IMG/VR virus record: IMGVR_UViG_3300003322_001574
Span: 1-42,874 of that record
DNA: 42,874 nt
Reading direction: 5' to 3' (one strand)
From: a virus
The notes beneath the pieces are model-generated. The model was given only the letters and a program-made list of their open reading frames with translations. It searched no databases and was not told the DNA's origin. Below, in pieces: positions 17,160 through 23,802 of the stretch. Both the position numbers and the translations under genes were made by a program. Position 1 is the first letter of the stretch, and every line of letters starts with the position of its first letter.

Positions 17160-17189
17160 TATTTTAAGGACCCGTAGAAATACGGGTCC
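17160..17189 (-). terminator. Intrinsic terminator upstream of secreted-protein gene
   Basis: A perfect 9-bp stem GGACCCGTA / TACGGGTCC with a 4-base loop. In the minus direction it is followed by TTAAAATA, a weak T-run. It separates the secreted-protein gene from the terminase side. Confidence 0.6.
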
Positions 17190-17240
17190 GTTGTTAAATC
17201 AACCTTATAGCATTAGTAAATAATGGGACAACGAAGGTAT

Positions 17241-17267
17241 ATAAAAAGCCGGGGAAGACACCCCGGC
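17241..17267 (-). terminator. Intrinsic terminator after 17.3 kb gene
   Basis: On the minus strand GCCGGGG and CCCCGGC form a 7-bp stem over a 6-base loop, followed by five T. It closes the terminase unit. Confidence 0.85.
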
Positions 17268-17299
17268 CGATTCGAGAACCATATGTATTTTATACAGGA

Positions 17300-17575
17300 T
17301 CATGCAGACGTTACAGCCTCCCAGGCCGTTCCGTTCCAGAAGTTCAATTTATTGGTAGTCGTATTGTAGATCACCATTCCCGCGTATTTGTCACCAGCTG
17401 CCAGGGCATTGCGTGCGGTAGTGGTAAACTGTAAAACCGTTGCTTTCTGCAAGGTTTTGGAACTGGCACCGGCGCTACTTCCTGGAGCGTCGCCTGCCTT
17501 GCCGAATAGGGCATCAAATAGGTATGACCTTTCCAATGCCTCTTTGATTTCGTTAAGTGATTTGCGTAATGACAT
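17300..17575 (-). CDS. Small protein with tail-fibre-type C-terminal motif
   Basis: 91 residues starting MSLRKSLNEIKEALERSYLF. A helical N-terminus and a Gly/Ser/Ala linker lead to a C-terminus AGMVIYNTTTNKLNFWNGTAW. The pattern GxMVYxTTTNKLxxWNGTAW is common at the ends of trimeric phage tail fibres and Bacteroidota surface proteins. Here it sits alone on a short protein downstream of the large terminase. It may be a free-standing fibre tip or an assembly chaperone; this is inference. Confidence 0.6.
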   Translation of the reverse strand: MSLRKSLNEIKEALERSYLFDALFGKAGDAPGSSAGASSKTLQKATVLQFTTTARNALAAGDKYAGMVIYNTTTNKLNFWNGTAWEAVTSA

Positions 17576-17615
17576 GTTATAAACTCGTTTAATGAAGGTT
17601 TACAATGCGATAAAG

Positions 17616-19220
17616 TTAGCGCTTTTTAATTCTGTCCTTAAATATTTCACTGACCAGGTATTCCACGCAATCCGTTTCATGCCCTACCTTCTCGAATGAC
17701 GCTCCGGTATCCTTATCCTTTGGCCTGGGCTTGTGCTTACCCTGTGGCCCTATCTTGACGCTCTCGAAATCTTCTATGGTATGGGTCATATCCGTATCGA
17801 AATACATTTCAATGTCTTCATACAGCCCGGCCAATATATCATTAACCAGCTTTATACGGGAGTGCGGCCCAACATTGGGGTTTTTCACCTTCTTACTGTG
17901 CCCATGTAGATAGGCTTCCATTGCTTCCTCTACCCAGGTGAATCGGGTAGTACTGCCCAGGCCCTCAATTCTATTTAATCCCTGACTATCCCCGTAGTAC
18001 TCCACCTCTGTATCCCTTGGGTCGTGATCTTCTTTAAACAGGTTCCCGACCTGCTCCACGGATGATACGGGGGGTTCTGGGCAATACTCCTTATACCATA
18101 GCACCTGGGTTACGAATACCGGCATAAGCCCGTATGCCGGTTCGTCAAACTTGGTACCTACCGCGTTCTTATACCTGATCACCTCCCTGACCGTGCAGCA
18201 TAAACACGTCATATGTGGTAAGACGTTAAAATCCCAGGACTGTAAAACGGTATGCCCCTTAGTACGGGTAACCTTCCTTACATGCGCGTCACGGTTAAAC
18301 GCTGGGTAGCATTCGCCACCCGTCTTACTGAATGGGTAGGCATCGATAAGCATAAATGCCAGGTCTGGGTTATTCAGGTTCTTTGCCTTCTGCTGAAGAT
18401 GTCCAGGTGGCAGGTTCTTTTCGTTATGGTATGCGCTGTATATCACCACGCACTTACCGTCGAATTCCTTATGAAAGAAGTCAGCACCGCGCGCCTCACA
18501 CTTACGCTTTATCTCCTTTTGGAACTTCCCCAGGGAAAACATTTTGTTGATCCAGGGGGCCACGCCTTCAGCTGGTGACGTATGTATCTTCAGGGGGTTG
18601 AACGCCTGCAGTCCGCCTGCGATATTTTCAGCCTCGTGTTCCTTGATTTCATCCCAATACAGATTACCAGCCTTATCATACCATAGGCCGTACTGTCTGA
18701 GACGCCCCAGTATTACCTTGGTTACGGCATCCTCTACGGTATCTTTCGTTTCGTCCAGGTGTGCCCATGCGAACTGCTTACCATCATGCGCGGAATAGTT
18801 TTCCAGTGATCCAATGAAGATTAACGCGCCATTCCAGAAACTGATCGTACCCCGGTAGTCTCTTAATGTGTAGTTCCTCTTAAAATGGGGAGGCGGTCGC
18901 CGGTCCACCACGAAAGTGCCGGTAGGGTTCGATACCTTTTCGTATTGACTGAACCCGTATATAGCTTCCCAGGTGGCAAATACCTCAGATAGGGTAGACT
19001 GTGATAGCTGTGTCTGTGTATTAGCTCCTATAAACCCCTTTGCGCGCGGGAATTCCTGTATCATCATACCGGTATCATAACCGATATTTCGCGACTTTCC
19101 GCCACCCTGCCCCGCCATATCGAGCGTAATACTTGCGATACTGGATAAAACAACCATTTGGGGGTCGCTTAGTTCCACTTCTAACACTACGTTTTGTTCG
19201 TTCATGCTGATTTCCGACAT
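17616..19220 (-). CDS. terL: Terminase large subunit
   Basis: 534 residues; a second in-frame ATG is at codon 6. The ATPase domain has a Walker A variant GQGGGKS at residues 37-43 and a Walker B with D156-E157 (FAWAHLDE). The C-terminal nuclease domain shows the expected acidic residues in LQSWDFNV, EVEYYGDSQG and HETDCVEYL. It packages DNA through the portal and cuts concatemers. Codons 1-6 coincide with one copy of a 15-base motif that recurs in the replication gene. It follows the small subunit by 39 bases. Confidence 0.93.
   Translation of the reverse strand: MSEISMNEQNVVLEVELSDPQMVVLSSIASITLDMAGQGGGKSRNIGYDTGMMIQEFPRAKGFIGANTQTQLSQSTLSEVFATWEAIYGFSQYEKVSNPTGTFVVDRRPPPHFKRNYTLRDYRGTISFWNGALIFIGSLENYSAHDGKQFAWAHLDETKDTVEDAVTKVILGRLRQYGLWYDKAGNLYWDEIKEHEAENIAGGLQAFNPLKIHTSPAEGVAPWINKMFSLGKFQKEIKRKCEARGADFFHKEFDGKCVVIYSAYHNEKNLPPGHLQQKAKNLNNPDLAFMLIDAYPFSKTGGECYPAFNRDAHVRKVTRTKGHTVLQSWDFNVLPHMTCLCCTVREVIRYKNAVGTKFDEPAYGLMPVFVTQVLWYKEYCPEPPVSSVEQVGNLFKEDHDPRDTEVEYYGDSQGLNRIEGLGSTTRFTWVEEAMEAYLHGHSKKVKNPNVGPHSRIKLVNDILAGLYEDIEMYFDTDMTHTIEDFESVKIGPQGKHKPRPKDKDTGASFEKVGHETDCVEYLVSEIFKDRIKKR
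19205..19219 (-). repeat. Iteron-like motif copy at terL start
   Basis: Plus-strand TGCTGATTTCCGACA, identical to 19241-19255 and, inverted, to 36263-36277. It covers terL codons 1-5, so it would fall in the leader if translation starts at codon 6. Confidence 0.6.
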
Positions 19221-19235
19221 TTTTTATTAAAACAC

Positions 19236-19260
19236 AAAAGTGCTGATTTCCGACACTTTT
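19236..19260 (-). repeat. 25-bp inverted-repeat element between terS and terL
   Basis: AAAAGTG and CACTTTT arms flank the 11-base core CTGATTTCCGA. The whole element matches 23 of 25 bases of 36300-36324 inside the replication gene. It lies in the 39-base gap between the terminase genes and is a plausible protein-binding site. Confidence 0.6.
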
Positions 19261-19886
19261 TAATTTTCCTCGTCTGTACTCAAAAGCTCCTGGGACGTGC
19301 GTATGGTCCTTCCGTTGAAAATTACGGTTCTGTTTGAATTCGACACATTTGCAGCAACGGCAGTGTTTGTATTTGTGTTGTTTATCTGCACTAATGCGGC
19401 AACTTCAGGGCCTAATATCTTACATCGTTGCTCAATGCACCATTGTACACCCTGAAGGAAACGGACATCTCCCTGGCTCTGTCGTTCCTGATCCTGCTTT
19501 TCTGCCAGGGCCATACCGCCCGCGCTCGTTTTGGTCTGTTTCTTAGTGGTGGACTTGACCACCTTGCAGGAATTAAACCAGGCATCCCAATAAGTAGTTT
19601 CTAACAGGTTGATCTTTTCCAGCTGCTCTGCCTTCCAGGTGGTTATTATCTCCTCCTTACTGTGCTGCCATTCCAGTATACACTCCTTAATGTACTTGTT
19701 GATCGTACCAATGGCAAACTTATGGCCGCCTGTTTCCTCTGTCATTAGTTGGCGGACCGTTTCCTGGCTGTGGCCCTGTAGGTATAGGCGGACCGCTTTA
19801 CCTTTCCAGTCTTCCCGCCTCATGAGCGACGGGGACATAGGTTTTTTCATGGGCATTGTAATGGTCCCTTTTACTTTTCCTTTCAT
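19260..19886 (-). CDS. terS: Terminase small subunit (putative)
   Basis: 208 residues. Residues ~20-70 form a helix-turn-helix region (WKGKAVRLYLQGHSQETVRQLM, then AIGTINKYIKECILEW), followed by a long helical part (~80-130) and a C-terminal segment with Asn/Thr repeats and a short basic strand (NRTVIFNGRTIR). This matches small terminases, which recognise the packaging site. Placement directly before the large subunit supports the call. A later start at codon 11 or 13 is also possible. Confidence 0.8.
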   Translation of the reverse strand: MKGKVKGTITMPMKKPMSPSLMRREDWKGKAVRLYLQGHSQETVRQLMTEETGGHKFAIGTINKYIKECILEWQHSKEEIITTWKAEQLEKINLLETTYWDAWFNSCKVVKSTTKKQTKTSAGGMALAEKQDQERQSQGDVRFLQGVQWCIEQRCKILGPEVAALVQINNTNTNTAVAANVSNSNRTVIFNGRTIRTSQELLSTDEEN

Positions 19887-19949
19887 TTGCTTTTTAGTTT
19901 TGCATTTTAAAGATACAAAACTGTCCTTTCCCTTCTCTCTGCGTATTGC

Positions 19950-20183
19950 TTAAAAGCGTATAGAGTTACTTAATAAGCGCATTATTTCCGTTTTATAGAA
20001 GTATTTACGCCCTCCTTCTGGCGCTTTAAACCACTTCCCGTTGACCCGTAGCCTGTATAACTTCTTACTCCGCATTTCGGGTCCGCCCCAGTCCGTAGAC
20101 CTGAATACCTCTAATTTGTTCGTTTTGCCGTTGCTCGTTTTTTTGAGCAAGAAAACGTAAACCGGCTTTCTCTTTTCCGCCAT
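19950..20183 (-). CDS. Small basic hypothetical protein
   Basis: 77 residues starting MAEKRKPVYVFLLKKTSNGK, strongly basic, predicted as beta hairpins with a final helix (KTEIMRLLSNSIRF). It is the first gene after the terminator that ends the small-gene region and precedes the terminase pair. The family is unknown. The size and charge would suit a nucleic-acid binder or a regulator of the late module, but nothing more can be read. Confidence 0.6.
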   Translation of the reverse strand: MAEKRKPVYVFLLKKTSNGKTNKLEVFRSTDWGGPEMRSKKLYRLRVNGKWFKAPEGGRKYFYKTEIMRLLSNSIRF

Positions 20184-20251
20184 AGTATTGTATTTTAAGT
20201 TAGATAGTGAGGTTCCGTAATTTCATAGCTGCCGTGAGAGCCCCGAACTAA

Positions 20252-20283
20252 ACGGGCTACGCCTCCGTATGAGTGTAGCCCGT
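20252..20283 (-). terminator. Terminator-like hairpin between early and late regions
   Basis: ACGGGCTAC and GTAGCCCGT form a 9-bp perfect stem over a 14-base loop. In the minus direction TTTAGTT follows. It separates the small-gene array from the virion genes. Confidence 0.65.
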
Positions 20284-20311
20284 GCCGTTGTTTGTTTGTT
20301 TTACCGTGTTT

Positions 20312-20494
20312 TTATCCCTTAATGTGGTCATCTGGTGATAATATCCGCTGTTCGTTGATATAGTCTATATCGCGTTCGTACTTCGGTAATTCCGATCCGC
20401 ATACCCACCATATCCCCCGTGTGGCGTTCCATTCTGCCACCTGCCACGTAGACGAAAGGTATTGAATCCAATAAAATCCGCTTTCTCTTCTCAT
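20312..20494 (-). CDS. Small conserved phage protein
   Basis: 60 residues starting MRRESGFYWIQYLSSTWQVA. The pattern GFYW...W.VAEW......WWVCGSE....D.DYINE.RI matches a small hypothetical family that recurs in Bacteroidota phages. Its start has AGGAGG exactly nine bases before the ATG, inside the shared junction sequence. No function is known. Confidence 0.65.
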   Translation of the reverse strand: MRRESGFYWIQYLSSTWQVAEWNATRGIWWVCGSELPKYERDIDYINEQRILSPDDHIKG

Positions 20495-20519
20495 ATAGTC
20501 CGGCCTCCTAACCGGTTTT

Positions 20520-20816
20520 TTACCTGTATTCTTCGTCGAATTCGTTGTTTAGTTTGTCATTGCAGTAGTCACAGGTCTTCAATTCACCGTACTTGCTTGT
20601 TGCAATCCGCCTTTTGCACTCTTCGCATAGCTGATCCGGTTGGGCATGTGACAATTTTTCTATTTCTGCCATTATCTTATCGTAAGCCTGTCCGACCGCA
20701 TTTAAAAAAAGCTCCTTGTTGCCCGCATATATATGGCATGTATGATCTTCCCTGACCTTTATTTCTACCTTCAGGTTATGGTCGTACGCGTCTATCCTTA
20801 CTATGAAATTTGGCAT
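20520..20816 (-). CDS. Small protein with C-terminal zinc ribbon
   Basis: 98 residues from the ATG at 20816 (MPNFIVRIDAYDHNLK). A longer frame to 20852 exists, but the junction SD (AGGAGG, nine bases) fixes this start. The N-terminal half is beta/alpha. The C-terminal half has LCEECKRR and TCDYCNDK, two CxxC pairs fit to bind zinc. It belongs to the run of tiny zinc-ribbon genes; no function is known. Confidence 0.7.
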   Translation of the reverse strand: MPNFIVRIDAYDHNLKVEIKVREDHTCHIYAGNKELFLNAVGQAYDKIMAEIEKLSHAQPDQLCEECKRRIATSKYGELKTCDYCNDKLNNEFDEEYR

Positions 20817-20817
20817 G

Positions 20818-21024
20818 TTATCCGGCCTCCTTAACCGGTTCTTTTGGTTCACATTTTGGTAGGTCCGTCTGATATGACGTATTACCTATTACTGTTTTAA
20901 AAAAATAGACCTTTACAAACTTAGACCCGAACTGTGACGGCATAAGGGTATATGTTTGATTGCAGCCACAGCGTATACATTCCTTATTCAGCCGGTCCCG
21001 ATTGCTCCAGCGGTGTCTGCCCAT
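20818..21024 (-). CDS. Zinc-ribbon small protein, paralogue A
   Basis: 68 residues starting MGRHRWSNRDRLNKECIRCG. CIRCGC and a C-terminal LPKC provide zinc ligands. The pattern HxWxNxD...CxxC...YxxK...PxC...KEAG is shared with the overlapping upstream gene, so the two are tandem paralogues. The SD AGGAGG lies nine bases before ATG. The family recurs in Bacteroidota phages without a known role. Confidence 0.7.
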   Translation of the reverse strand: MGRHRWSNRDRLNKECIRCGCNQTYTLMPSQFGSKFVKVYFFKTVIGNTSYQTDLPKCEPKEPVKEAG

Positions 21025-21235
21025 TTCCCCCGGCCTCCTTATCCGGTTTTTTTATCTTACGAGTTATACATCTGGGACGCCCAGGTAGCTTTACGCCGTT
21101 TTTATAGTAAATGTATGCCCGGCCACTCCCATATGGTTCAGTTTCATAGCGCTTAACCTCGCAATGTGGACAGTGAGATACTACACCGTCATTCCCTACC
21201 CACTCGTGTTTATTTACGCTCTTAATCCCCACCAT
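20984..21235 (-). CDS. Zinc-ribbon small protein, paralogue B
   Basis: 83 residues starting MVGIKSVNKHEWVGNDGVVS. SHCPHCEVK and PRCITRK give three cysteines in the same spacing as paralogue A, and the C-terminal KKPDKEAG matches KEPVKEAG. The last ~13 residues run 41 bases into paralogue A, past that gene's SD. AGGAGG is nine bases before ATG. Confidence 0.65.
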   Translation of the reverse strand: MVGIKSVNKHEWVGNDGVVSHCPHCEVKRYETEPYGSGRAYIYYKNGVKLPGRPRCITRKIKKPDKEAGGNGQTPLEQSGPAE

Positions 21236-21503
21236 TACTGCCGCCCTCCTGATCCGGTGTAATTACCCATTTCTTAACGGCGGCCTCCCGTCCCAGGTCG
21301 GTAATTTTTAACTGCTGGTCTATGTAGCCTTTAGAAATAAGCGCTTTAAGTGTTGATTCCCTGAACTCTGCCAGGACGAACTGTGCGCCTGCAATTTTTA
21401 CACGGTACGTACTGGTCATTGAATACGGCGTAGCGATATACGTACCCTCTTTAGCCAGGTGCTTTAATACGTTCTTTTCGCTCTGTGTTACCTGTAGTCT
21501 CAT
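21222..21503 (-). CDS. Small winged-helix-like protein
   Basis: 93 residues starting MRLQVTQSEKNVLKHLAKEG. The succession SEKNVLKHLAKEG - FRESTLKALISKGYI - KITDLGREAA resembles a compact winged helix, with the typical ITDLGREA end seen in phage and MarR-like proteins. DNA binding is plausible. It overlaps the downstream start by 14 bases, and its own SD (AGGAGG, nine bases) lies in the upstream gene's 3' end. Confidence 0.6.
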   Translation of the reverse strand: MRLQVTQSEKNVLKHLAKEGTYIATPYSMTSTYRVKIAGAQFVLAEFRESTLKALISKGYIDQQLKITDLGREAAVKKWVITPDQEGGSNGGD

Positions 21504-21715
21504 TCCTCCGGCCCTCCTTCGTCGTGGTGTGTTATTTCTATGCCATCAGGCTTAATAAGGTATATTGCCCCAAATACCAGCAAAGTAGCAGGCCACAACA
21601 ATGCAATAATAACACGCATCCAGTTAACAGCATGTCCTGCCTTATTAACTGAGCTATTTTTGTACAGGTAGTGGCTTACCCCAAGATAAGCCAGTAATAT
21701 TATGATCGTTATCAT
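21500..21715 (-). CDS. Two-helix membrane peptide
   Basis: 71 residues starting MITIIILLAYLGVSHYLYKN. Two membrane helices (1-18 and ~33-54, WMRVIIALLWPATLLVFGAI) and an acidic tail HHDEGGPEE encoded by the junction sequence. The stop overlaps the next ATG (ATGA). The GGGAGG SD lies nine bases before ATG. Role unknown; a holin or small envelope-active protein is possible. Confidence 0.6.
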   Translation of the reverse strand: MITIIILLAYLGVSHYLYKNSSVNKAGHAVNWMRVIIALLWPATLLVFGAIYLIKPDGIEITHHDEGGPEE

Positions 21716-21823
21716 ACTTTCCGGCCTCCCCGCCGGTGTTTAATGTTAATAAATGTACTGTATGCAGCAAGTCCCCATAAGAACCCGCTTACCCATGCGA
21801 ATACATTCGTTGAATGTGGGCAT
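21712..21823 (-). pseudogene. Possible broken membrane-peptide ORF
   Basis: The frame ending TGA at 21712-21714 encodes VFAWVSGFLWGLAAYSTFI, a convincing membrane helix, then HRRGGRKV. It has no ATG, GTG or TTG downstream of its upstream stop. The ATG at 21823 (MPTFNE) is in another frame, and removing one base near 21808 would join them. Either a frameshifted gene, a sequencing error or a shadow. Confidence 0.3.
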
Positions 21824-21835
21824 CTTTAACCGGTT

Positions 21836-22102
21836 TTACCATGAAATAATATAATAGTCGCATTCGCGTGGGTCCTTGCTTGGTGGCACATGTACCCTCC
21901 TTAACCGGTATTTATCTACTTCCTTTAGATGGTGTATTGCTGTATCAGAAAGATAAAATACGATGGCTGCCTCCATTTTTTTTGGGTTGCTTTCAATCGC
22001 CCGGTTTATCGCCTCGTAAACCTTATCCAGTGTTTTTTTATCTGATTCGGTCAGTACCGGCTGCTGGTGCATTGCTTTTTCCCTTGCTTGTTTTGCGTTC
22101 AT
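21836..22102 (-). CDS. Small helical hypothetical protein
   Basis: 88 residues from the ATG at 22102 (MNAKQAREKAMHQQ), chosen because GGGAGG lies nine bases upstream in the shared junction; the frame extends to 22183. Helical N-terminal half (ESDKKTLDKVYEAINRAIES), then a beta/charged C-terminus ending CDYYIISW. An internal junction-like sequence (ACCGGTTAAGGAGG) occurs at 21896-21909. No family recognised. Confidence 0.6.
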   Translation of the reverse strand: MNAKQAREKAMHQQPVLTESDKKTLDKVYEAINRAIESNPKKMEAAIVFYLSDTAIHHLKEVDKYRLRRVHVPPSKDPRECDYYIISW

Positions 22103-22283
22103 TTTGTGCGGCCTCCCTGCCGGTCTTTTCGTATTCCGCTTCCCAGTATTCCAAAGCGGTAACAGTCTGTTTGAGTTTTGCAATGTTGTACCCGTTGCGT
22201 TTCTTCCGTAGCTTCTCTTCCCTTGACTTTAGTAAGGATCTTAACCTGGCTATTATTTCCGGGTAATTTGGTTCATCCTGCAT
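22038..22283 (-). CDS. Small coiled-coil protein
   Basis: About 81 residues from the ATG at 22283 (MQDEPNYPEIIARLRSLLKS); a TTG at 22292 would add three. Lys/Arg/Glu-rich helices suggest a coiled coil. It runs 65 bases past the next gene's start, so its C-terminus (REAAQNERKT...) is encoded over the junction sequence. No SD at its own start. No family recognised. Confidence 0.5.
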   Translation of the reverse strand: MQDEPNYPEIIARLRSLLKSREEKLRKKRNGYNIAKLKQTVTALEYWEAEYEKTGREAAQNERKTSKGKSNAPAAGTDRIR

Positions 22284-22308
22284 TTGTGACAATCTTTAAC
22301 AACAAGCG

Positions 22309-22593
22309 TTATTTTACCTTATTCCTCCTACGGTGCCCCATGCTGAAGCTGCCGCAGTCCCGGCAGCTGTACCGGTAGTGATCCGTGCGTATGTTCGTGC
22401 TGCCGCAGGTCGTACAGCACATTTCCCACATCTTGTCGAATAAGGCCATACGCTTTTTGTAACTCTCTTCGCTTTCTGGCTTTACAATGATGTTTCGTTT
22501 GTCTACAAAACGCATAGCAATTAATGAAGCGGCAGCAACTACTACCATGATTGCAACGCAGATAAGCCCTACTTTTTGTTCAAATGTTAACAT
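22309..22593 (-). CDS. Membrane-anchored zinc-ribbon protein
   Basis: 94 residues starting MLTFEQKVGLICVAIMVVVA. One N-terminal membrane helix (~9-28), a charged linker, then CCTTCGSTN and SCRDCG, a classic two-CxxC zinc ribbon, and a basic end (HRRRNKVK). The same plan occurs in the gene at 25880-26119. It would hold a small zinc module on the cytoplasmic side of the membrane. Function unknown. Confidence 0.7.
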   Translation of the reverse strand: MLTFEQKVGLICVAIMVVVAAASLIAMRFVDKRNIIVKPESEESYKKRMALFDKMWEMCCTTCGSTNIRTDHYRYSCRDCGSFSMGHRRRNKVK

Positions 22594-22619
22594 AGTGGTG
22601 TTATTTGATTGATATGTGA

Positions 22620-22931
22620 TTAATATTTTAATACCTGGTCAGGGGTCACCATCTTTTTAGAAAGGTGTACTATTTTTTCGAGTATGTACCGGTTGTGATC
22701 TTCCAGCTTAACCGGTATTGGTTTAACCTCTCCGTGGCAGGAATACGCGTGTTTTACTGCTTCCTTCTTTGTAAAAATACCGGCATCTTCCTTGTGCTCT
22801 GTATACCCCTTTGCCCCAGGACGGTAATAATACCCTCCCTTCATAAGATAGCAGTATTCAACCGTCTTGTCCTTTTCTACATCAATAACCGCCTTTATAG
22901 CCGCCCCGGCTCTCTCTATTGCATTAGACAT
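22620..22931 (-). CDS. Small hypothetical protein
   Basis: 103 residues from the ATG at 22931 (MSNAIERAGAAIKAVIDVEK), preceded by GGGGGAAGCAA and overlapping the upstream stop by eight bases; an upstream ATG at 22949 is less likely. The central part (YCYLMKGGYYYRPGAKGYTEH) is Tyr/Gly-rich, and the C-terminus is helical. No family recognised. Confidence 0.6.
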   Translation of the reverse strand: MSNAIERAGAAIKAVIDVEKDKTVEYCYLMKGGYYYRPGAKGYTEHKEDAGIFTKKEAVKHAYSCHGEVKPIPVKLEDHNRYILEKIVHLSKKMVTPDQVLKY

Positions 22932-23250
22932 TTGCTTCCCCCTTTTCATTTAATGTAAACAATGCCATTGGCGGCAGCCCGTTACTGACTGTTTTAATAA
23001 AAATCGGTTCGCCACGGTTGATCGCTTCCCGGTCTTCCTTGTTTGGCATCCAGGCGGTAAGGAAGTATCGGAAACCATCATTATCAGTTTCCGGAAGGAC
23101 GCCCGGAGGGATCGGGGCGGCTCCCTTGTTCGCAAATATGGTAAGCAATGTTTCCAGGCCGAACTTCGCCCATATGCTTGTACATTGCTCGTCTGTCATG
23201 TCTACCGGCTTTTTGATCTCGGTAGCTCCTTCGAAAAATACAGGATACAT
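22924..23250 (-). CDS. Hypothetical protein
   Basis: 108 residues starting MYPVFFEGATEIKKPVDMTD. A helical first half (DEQCTSIWAKFGLETLLTIF) and a compact C-terminal beta region (EPIFIKTVSNGLPPMALFTL). No motif that assigns a function. Co-directional, eight-base overlap with the next gene. Confidence 0.6.
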   Translation of the reverse strand: MYPVFFEGATEIKKPVDMTDEQCTSIWAKFGLETLLTIFANKGAAPIPPGVLPETDNDGFRYFLTAWMPNKEDREAINRGEPIFIKTVSNGLPPMALFTLNEKGEANV

Positions 23251-23260
23251 AATGTGTGTT

Positions 23261-23527
23261 TTATGATTTAAATGGTTCTGTGTTTATCTGTTGCAGTAGG
23301 TTCTGCAGGCCGCGTCCGTCCTTTATGCCTTTACCGGTAGCCCATCCACTGTACGGGAAATAGGTAATAATGTTGCCCTTAAACTTAAATTGTATCTCTC
23401 TAACCGGCTGATTATTATAACTAACCATTACCGGGTTATATCCTGCCTTCATAATCTCATTATAGGCATATTCTACACGTTTAGGCTCCAGCCGGTCCTG
23501 TCGTTCCTTGTTTAGTCTGTTCGCCAT
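23261..23527 (-). CDS. Conserved small phage protein
   Basis: 88 residues starting MANRLNKERQDRLEPKRVEY. The core QFKFKGNIITYFPYSGWATG followed by KGIKDGRGLQNLLQQI is a pattern I associate with a small uncharacterised family of Bacteroidota phages. Its start lies 47 bases inside the upstream frame, after an ACCGGCC sequence. Function unknown. Confidence 0.65.
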   Translation of the reverse strand: MANRLNKERQDRLEPKRVEYAYNEIMKAGYNPVMVSYNNQPVREIQFKFKGNIITYFPYSGWATGKGIKDGRGLQNLLQQINTEPFKS

Positions 23528-23684
23528 ATGGCCGGTTTAATAGTGAAAGAATGAATTTTGCTTCGTTGATGGTAAGTATTACACCTTCTGTTCGGTCCCA
23601 GGATGCACTGTCAGGGTCTACCCTTACCCTTTCCATCCCCTTCACCTGGTCCTTCAGGTCGTCCGCTATTTCGTCTATGGTCAT
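23481..23684 (-). CDS. Small hypothetical protein
   Basis: 67 residues starting MTIDEIADDLKDQVKGMERV. Acidic helix first, then GVILTINEAKFILSLLNRPYG, an amphipathic helix. The C-terminal ~15 residues overlap the next gene. No family recognised. Confidence 0.55.
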   Translation of the reverse strand: MTIDEIADDLKDQVKGMERVRVDPDSASWDRTEGVILTINEAKFILSLLNRPYGEQTKQGTTGPAGA

Positions 23685-23802
23685 ATGTTAACATTTCCTT
23701 TGTTACAAACTTGAATACCAGTATTTGCAGACCAAATAATTCATGGTCCATCCGCTTAACTGTCCATAGGAACAAGTAAGGCGGGCACGGGCTACATTCC
23801 AT
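23611..23802 (-). CDS. Doubtful small ORF
   Basis: 63 residues starting MECSPCPPYLFLWTVKRMDH. It overlaps the upstream stop by 11 bases and fills the 107-base gap before the gene that starts at 23684. Its second half is a Gly/Arg-rich shadow of that gene. It may be a real coupled peptide with a run-on tail, or noise. Confidence 0.3.
   Translation of the reverse strand: MECSPCPPYLFLWTVKRMDHELFGLQILVFKFVTKEMLTYDHRRNSGRPEGPGEGDGKGKGRP

Larger units (their letters stand above)
20495..22125 (-). repeat. Array of shared SD-containing gene junctions
   Basis: Seven gene starts (20494, 20816, 21024, 21235, 21503, 21715, 22102) are preceded by versions of AACCGGTTAAGGAGGCCGG, each with (A/G)GGAGG exactly nine bases before ATG. 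Most carry ACCGG just before the SD and CCGG just after. Two degenerate copies precede 21823 (no SD) and 21891 (4-base spacer). The junction usually also encodes the C-terminus of the upstream protein (for example VKEAG, DKEAG, DQEGG). Confidence 0.85.
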
